From contig JADJWQ010000001.1 in the NCBI GenBank assembly GCA_016716265.1, positions 1,674,001 to 1,738,000 on the forward strand: 64,000 nucleotides of DNA, in the 5' to 3' direction. The DNA comes from Planctomycetota bacterium. GTDB taxonomy: Bacteria; Planctomycetota; UBA1135; UBA2386. Shown piece after piece: positions 61,716 to 64,000 of this stretch. Below the pieces are notes generated by a model. The model did no database searches. It saw nothing but the letters and a program-made list of their open reading frames with translations, and was not told the origin of the DNA. The translations under genes were made by a program, and so were the position numbers. Each line of letters starts with the position of its first letter. Position 1 is the stretch's first letter.

Positions 61716-64000
61716 TCAGCGGGCACGCGGCGCGTCCCAGCGTCGCAGATCACCGTCGATCGAGAGCGAATACAGGGCATCGCCGTCCGGACCGAACGCC
61801 ACCTTGTCGACGCGCGCCGCGTGGCCGCGCAATGCGGCGACCTCCACACCTCGCTCGGTATCCCACAGGACGACGAGGAAGTCCTCGGCTCCCGTCGCGA
61901 GGCGGGTCCCGTCCGGCGAGAAGGCGGCGCAATACACCCGGCCCGAGTGACCCGCGAGCACGTGGAGCAGCGCACCATCCGACGCTCGCCAGATCCGTAC
62001 CGTCCCGTCCCACGACGCCGTCGCGATCCGTTGACCGGTCGCGTCGAACACGGACTGCCAGATCTCCGCGGTGTGGCCATCGAACGTGACGAGCACATCG
62101 AAACTCGCGGCCGACCAGATCCGCGCGCTGCGGTCCCAGCTTCCGGTCAGGATCCGCTCGCCATCGGGAGCGAAGCGAACGGACGACACTGCCTGCGTGT
62201 GCCCCGTCAGGCGACCGAGCGGGCGCCCGCCCCGGGCGAGGTCCCAGAGCCCCACCGTGCCGTCGCGGGAAGCTGTCGCGAGGACTCCCCCGCCCGGAGC
62301 GAACGCGACGTCGAGAATCGGTGCGTCGTGACCCGTGACCTCGAGCACGCCCACCCCGGAGGTGCCACTCGACAACCGCCACGCGCCGACTTCCGTTCCG
62401 GTCGCCACCCGCGTCGCCCGGCTGTCCGCTGCGACGCAGTCGATCGCCGTGCCCGGCGTGGTCCGCGACCACGAACGTGCACCCGTCACCGCGTCCCACG
62501 CCGCGACGCACGGCACGCCGAGTCCCGGCCAGCCACCCGACGTGACGACCTCGACACCGTCGCGCGGGACCGCGAGCCCCATATACCAGCCCGGCTCGAC
62601 CCGCCAGTGACGAACGTCGTCGGAGCCGCCCGGCCAGACGCGCAGCGTGCCGTCCCGCGAAACGGAGAGGATTCCGCCACCGGGTCTCCACGCAGCGCCC
62701 TCGACCGCGCCCGTGTGGCCCAGGAGCCGCCGCTCGGAGCCGTCGGCGGACCACACGTGAATCGCACGGTCGTAGCTCGCGGCGATCAGTTCGCGGCCGT
62801 CCGGGGAGAACGCGACCGAGGCCACGCGCCGGCGCAGTCGCGTCGACAGGAAGTCGACCTCCCCCGAAGCGAGCCGGATCCGCGCGACTCGTCCGTCGTC
62901 CAACGCGGCCACCAGGAGCGTGCCACTCGGGTCGAACGCAAGATCCCAGACGTTGGCGAGCCGCCACGCCGAACCGCGGGGCGGGTCCTCGGTCAGGTCC
63001 CACGACTGCACGACACCGTCGGCGCTACCACTGGCCAGCACCCGACCGTCGGCCGAGAACTGTAGCGCCTGAACGTCCGTGCCACCGGTCCGCCACCTGG
63101 CGAGCACGCGGCCATCGGCCGGGGCACGCAGCGTGATGCTGCCGTCCCTTCCACCGCATGCGATGCGTCGCGTCCCCGCGTCGACCGCGAGCGCGCGCGC
63201 TGTTGCGTCGGCGAAGCGCCAGATCTCGGCACCGGTCGCGAGGTCCAGGCCCACGAACGCCACGCCTTCCACGAGCACCGCCGCGCGGCCCTCGGTGACG
63301 TCGAGCGCGGCCGGGCGCACGATCCCACCGAGGCCTCGCCATGTGCGCCGCACCGACTGGCTATCGAGATCGACCCACGCGAGAGTGCCCCGCTCACCCC
63401 CGACGAGTGCGCCGGTCACGTCATCGTCAGCCACGAAGTCGACGAGTTCGTCTGCGAGTGGCTCGACCACCATTTCGCTGCGGTCGATCCGCGCGAGGAT
63501 GTGGCGGAGTTCGAAGCCTCCGATGCCCTGCGGCGCGGCCTCGATGTGGCCGCGTGCTCGCACGACATCGCCAGCTTCGAGCGCCGCGAGAGCCGCTCCG
63601 ACGCGCGCGTGGTAGCCGCTGCGTTCGGCGGCGGCACGCTGTCGCCTGGCGTCCAGATACAGCGCCGCGCTGATCAGAGTGGCGACCGTGAGGATGACCA
63701 GCACCACGGCACCGGCGACGACCCCGGCTCGGTGTCGCCGCGCGAAGCGCAGCGCCCGGCGCATCAAGTGCTCCGGGTGCGCGAGAACCGGCAACCCGCG
63801 CATGTGACGCTCGATGTCGTCGCGCAGCGTCCCGGCATCCGGATAGCGACGCTCAGGTTGCTTCTGCAGCGACTGGAGGACGATGGAGTCGAGATCACCC
63901 TCCAGCGCGGCACGGAGCTGCCGCGGTGAGGCACCGCGTAGGTCGGCGAGCGCCTCGCGGTCGAGGATCTGCGTGCGGCGCGGCAGTTCGACCTCCGCGA
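61716..64000 (-). CDS. Ser/Thr protein kinase with WD40 propeller, partial (cut by window end)
   Basis: The frame is open from the window edge, so only the C-terminal ~760 residues are visible. The first ~65 residues seen are the end of a kinase domain (ILDREALADLRGASPRQLRA, GDLDSIVLQSLQKQPERRYP, DAGTLRDDIERHM). One membrane helix follows (AGVVAGAVVLVILTVATLIS). The rest is a WD40-type propeller with about ten repeats such as VQALQFSADGRVLASGSADG, VASVAFSPDGRELIAASYDR, VSSVRFAPDGERILTGSWDR and VYCAAFSPDGTRLATGAEDF. This is the standard planctomycete kinase-WD40 arrangement. The ATP-binding half lies outside the window, so activity cannot be judged. It converges on the ECF sigma gene. Confidence 0.92.
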   Translation of the reverse strand, partial: AEVELPRRTQILDREALADLRGASPRQLRAALEGDLDSIVLQSLQKQPERRYPDAGTLRDDIERHMRGLPVLAHPEHLMRRALRFARRHRAGVVAGAVVLVILTVATLISAALYLDARRQRAAAERSGYHARVGAALAALEAGDVVRARGHIEAAPQGIGGFELRHILARIDRSEMVVEPLADELVDFVADDDVTGALVGGERGTLAWVDLDSQSVRRTWRGLGGIVRPAALDVTEGRAAVLVEGVAFVGLDLATGAEIWRFADATARALAVDAGTRRIACGGRDGSITLRAPADGRVLARWRTGGTDVQALQFSADGRVLASGSADGVVQSWDLTEDPPRGSAWRLANVWDLAFDPSGTLLVAALDDGRVARIRLASGEVDFLSTRLRRRVASVAFSPDGRELIAASYDRAIHVWSADGSERRLLGHTGAVEGAAWRPGGGILSVSRDGTLRVWPGGSDDVRHWRVEPGWYMGLAVPRDGVEVVTSGGWPGLGVPCVAAWDAVTGARSWSRTTPGTAIDCVAADSRATRVATGTEVGAWRLSSGTSGVGVLEVTGHDAPILDVAFAPGGGVLATASRDGTVGLWDLARGGRPLGRLTGHTQAVSSVRFAPDGERILTGSWDRSARIWSAASFDVLVTFDGHTAEIWQSVFDATGQRIATASWDGTVRIWRASDGALLHVLAGHSGRVYCAAFSPDGTRLATGAEDFLVVLWDTERGVEVAALRGHAARVDKVAFGPDGDALYSLSIDGDLRRWDAPRAR

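Noticed and set aside
1..64000. tRNA or rRNA genes
   Set aside because: I looked for GGTTCGAATCC-like T-loops with matching acceptor arms and for rRNA landmarks and found none that fold convincingly.

Overview
The window looks like a chromosomal piece of a very GC-rich bacterium, most likely a planctomycete (Planctomycetota). The grounds are: large secreted proteins built from Kelch-like, 'NGDLVAGG'-type, ELWxxDGT-type and SBBP-type repeats; several of them ending in the same uncharacterised ~130-residue C-terminal domain (a GxGCxG-type start and an 'L.I(T/V)LG' end); ECF sigma factors of the LQATALVHEAWVKL type; and Ser/Thr kinases fused to FGE-sulfatase or WD40 domains. This assignment is inference from gene content, with no database search.

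Layout. 1-6.1 kb: the tail of a FIMAH-domain protein, then two large secreted repeat proteins, one broken by a one-base frameshift. 6.6-11.3 kb: two nearly identical GH29 fucosidase-like genes in direct orientation, flanking a VapBC-type toxin-antitoxin pair; the first copy carries two compensating frameshifts. 11.4-16 kb: pgi, an SRPBCC-like secreted protein and an ELWxxDGT-like secreted protein. 16-19.4 kb: a kinase-FGE fusion joined to an ECF sigma factor by a 16-bp tandem repeat in which every unit is an ATG...TGA minicistron. 19.5-23.6 kb: a di-iron metallo-beta-lactamase-fold protein, an aroA-aroK fusion with aroC, and a small conserved protein. 23.7-31.1 kb (minus strand): a membrane-anchored adaptor, ABC ATPase, two FtsX-like permeases, a YfbK-like VWA lipoprotein, and a membrane protein whose frame continues through an in-frame TGA and is a candidate selenoprotein. 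31.2-37.4 kb: a secreted orphan, a BlaI repressor with two operator palindromes, a BlaR1-like M56 protease whose sensor is a predicted beta-propeller, and a secreted protein. 37.4-44.3 kb: an XRE-cupin regulator and a tightly packed operon with all steps of trans-4-hydroxyproline catabolism to 2-oxoglutarate. 44.3-51.3 kb: secreted and unknown proteins, a KpsC/KpsS-like capsule protein, a GT4 glycosyltransferase and an XRE regulator. 51.6-57.3 kb: rsmJ on the plus strand, convergent with a minus-strand housekeeping operon aroF-tpiA-secG-yicC-gmk-coaC-prmA-like. 57.8-64 kb: a giant SBBP-repeat secreted protein, an ECF sigma factor and a Ser/Thr kinase-WD40 protein cut by the window edge.

The items I rate most worth checking are the in-frame TGA with a SECIS-like hairpin (23.7-24.6 kb), the stop-start minicistron repeat between the kinase and the sigma factor (18.67-18.77 kb), the BlaR1-propeller sensor with its operators and flanking 37-bp repeats (33.3-36.3 kb), and the duplicated fucosidase locus around VapBC.
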